DNA of 49,564 nucleotides from Conidiobolus incongruus B7586 (taxonomy: Eukaryota; Entomophthoromycota; Entomophthoromycetes; Entomophthorales; Conidiobolaceae), in contig JNEM01014874.1 of assembly GCA_000697335.1 (NCBI GenBank), positions 1 through 49,564 on the forward strand, read 5' to 3'. Positions 47,741 through 49,564 of this stretch are shown here, one piece after another (positions within the stretch are counted from its first letter, which is position 1; every line of letters begins with the position of its first letter). The notes under the pieces were generated by a model. The model saw nothing but the letters and a program-made list of their open reading frames with translations, had not been told where the DNA came from and did not search any database. The position numbers and the translations under genes are program-made.

Positions 47741-48491
47741 TCAACATTAAAAAAATTTAGTTATTCCTCATAATATTAGTAAAATATTAAATATCCTTAA
47801 ATCAATTGATATGATCCTAAATCCACCTTATTATCCAATAATTAAAAAGAAATAATACTAATTCTTTAAATAAGATGTATTTCAAATTAATTAAATTGGA
47901 ATAGTATAGTTTATTTGAAATATATTTTTTAAAGACATATTTAATATTCAAAAATTCATCATTTGGTTATACACTAATATTTTATAATGATACATAAAGT
48001 TGATCATTGATAAAATATTAATAATAAAATTTAACTGGATTAAATACCCATATAATATATAAATAGATTAGAATATATTCAAACGTTGATTTGTTATATT
48101 GAATAAATAAATAAATATTATATAAGAATTCCTATATCCAGTTCATTAAATTATAATTATAGTTATAATTATAATTATAATAACAATCAATAGATAAACA
48201 TAATTTGATTTTTTCAAGCCATAATATTAAATGGAAATTTTATTAAAAGTTATAAATTCATATAAAATAATTTGTATTTATAAAATTATGAATATTTCTT
48301 TGATATAAAATAAGAATTAATGTACCTAAAAAATAGTATTGATATTACTAAATTCAAAATATATATATTTTATGAAAATTACTTAATAAATATTTTAAGT
48401 TCTAAATTTTATTATAAAAAGTATATTTATATATATTAATTATAATATCATTGATTTATAAATATATTTTTATATTTTATATATATAGTTA
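47741..48491. other. Intergenic AT-rich region
   Basis: Downstream of hydrolase gene 2. A short (ATTATA)n-like stretch lies near 48150-48180. Nothing else seen. Confidence 0.45.
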
Positions 48492-49564
48492 TACGAAGTT
48501 TATAAAAGTTTATTATTTATATAATAAGAATTTATATAAAAATTAAATAATGATATAATTTTAAATTTAAAATAAGATAAGAATTTTAATATATAATTTA
48601 TAGAAACTAATATATAATACAAATTTATATTTTTTAATTATTAATAACTTTATATTAAATCATTAATAAGCTTTTAATATTTAAAGATTAGGTTTATCTA
48701 TTAAAAATTGAAGATGTGTATAAGAGACAGTAATTATACTATGGATATTATATATATTTTTAAATTTAATTCACTTAATATTATATTTTAAAATTAATCA
48801 TCTATTTCATTTTGATATTTAAACCAATATTATTTCCATTTTAAGCTAGCTTTATAAGTTTATAATAGAAGGATACTTTTTATTCACTTTGTTTTCTCTA
48901 TTAGATTATATCCAAATCCTATATCATTTATTTAAGCAATTATTTATACCCAAAAGTGATAAAAATAAAGAAAAGTTTTTTGTTTGGATATTCTGCTATA
49001 ATTTCTCAATAATAAATTCACAAACCTATAGTCCTGATATATTAAAAAATTAGATTATTAAATCAACTAATATATCATATTTTTATTATTTTTCTAACTA
49101 CAATATTTATAAAATTTAATATAAAAACACAACACTATCATTGATATTTAGGTTAGGATAATATAACGGCTATAAAGTAATTATTTTGTGCTTTTTAAAT
49201 ATTTAAATTTTTTGTTTAATTTTTTAAATTATTATTTTAACAAGTTAAATAACTGGACTTTAATTAGTTTGAATTTAATTTTAATAATGAAATTTAAACC
49301 TATACTTAATTATATAAAAAGATGCCTTTAATTAAGAATATTTATAGTTAAAATATGAATGATATCTATTCCAATATATATTATATATAATGATATTAAT
49401 ATTAACTAATATTTTTATATAGCTTTATAATTCTTATTATATTTTTAATTTAATATTATACTTATTTAAATAAATTAACCTATAATTATACTTTTTATTA
49501 TATTCATTAATTACTTTAATATATTTGAATTTTAGTGTAAATAATTCTTAAATATTATTTCTAA
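48492..49564 (-). mobile_element. Tc1-like DNA transposon, copy 3 (truncated by window end)
   Basis: From about 49184 to the window end the sequence aligns base by base, with many substitutions, to 25541-25930 of copy 1 and to the reverse complement of about 43110-42770 of copy 2. The left part (48731-49184) is only weakly alignable. A degraded terminal-repeat-like string, TACGAAGTTTATAAAAGTTT, starts at 48492, about where the left end is expected from copy 1. The element continues beyond the window. An adapter sequence lies inside it at 48712-48730, so continuity across that point is doubtful. Confidence 0.7.
48712..48730 (+). other. Tn5 mosaic end / Nextera adapter sequence (assembly artefact)
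   Basis: AGATGTGTATAAGAGACAG is an exact 19-of-19 match to the hyperactive Tn5 mosaic end used in tagmentation libraries. It is flanked by ordinary AT-rich sequence, and no Tn5 transposase or other bacterial sequence is near. Chance occurrence of this 19-mer is negligible. It is best read as an untrimmed adapter or mate-pair junction built into the contig. Confidence 0.93.

Noticed and set aside
48712-48730. A natural bacterial Tn5-type insertion
   Set aside because: Only the 19-bp engineered mosaic end is present, without IS50 sequence or transposase; an adapter remnant explains it better.

Overview
The window is very AT-rich (roughly four bases in five are A or T, by eye) and gene-poor, with single-exon genes separated by kilobases of AT-rich DNA. 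Two things point to a fungus: a C2H2 transcription factor with Msn2/4-type fingers, and fungal-type secreted and membrane hydrolases. Base composition, compact intronless genes and tandem families of secreted peptidases and HSL-type hydrolases suggest an early-diverging (zygomycete-grade, Conidiobolus-like) lineage. That placement is inference.

Layout. 1-2128: two convergent genes for secreted proteins of an unrecognised family that share a C-terminal ANVGQKG-type motif. 2780-4930: decayed repeat/gene remnant with a second copy at 24095-26990. 5239-9009: tandem pair of proline-rich, tail-hydrophobic paralogs. 9170-11700: a decayed minus-strand gene, a decayed tRNA and a divergent short-chain dehydrogenase lacking its catalytic residues. 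11700-18400: no gene seen. 18440-20194: Msn2/4-like four-finger transcription factor behind an unusually GC-rich promoter holding several CCCCT/AGGGG sites. 22977-23047: intact tRNA-His. 28050-32545: an M14 metallocarboxypeptidase gene and a downstream pseudogene whose 3' half has been rewritten from the gene. 33960-47740: four plus-strand members of an alpha/beta-hydrolase (HSL/GDSAG) family in the order pseudogene, gene, pseudogene, gene; the first pseudogene carries a probable solo LTR.

Mobile DNA. Three copies of a Tc1-like DD34E transposon lie at 24807-26376 (minus), 42291-43867 (plus) and about 48492 to the window end (minus). The second is nested in a decayed pogo-like transposon. Decay of these copies follows CpA-to-TpA / TpG-to-TpA changes (W and Q codons become stops, catalytic D to N and E to K), like the repeat-induced point mutation of ascomycetes.

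One certain non-biological feature is a 19-bp exact Tn5 mosaic end (Nextera adapter) at 48712-48730, so the assembly near the right edge should not be trusted.

The most interesting biology is the RIP-like decay in a probable non-Dikarya fungus, the two cases of gene-to-pseudogene conversion limited to 3' parts, and the possible self-regulation of the Msn2-like factor. No previously unknown multi-gene system is evident.
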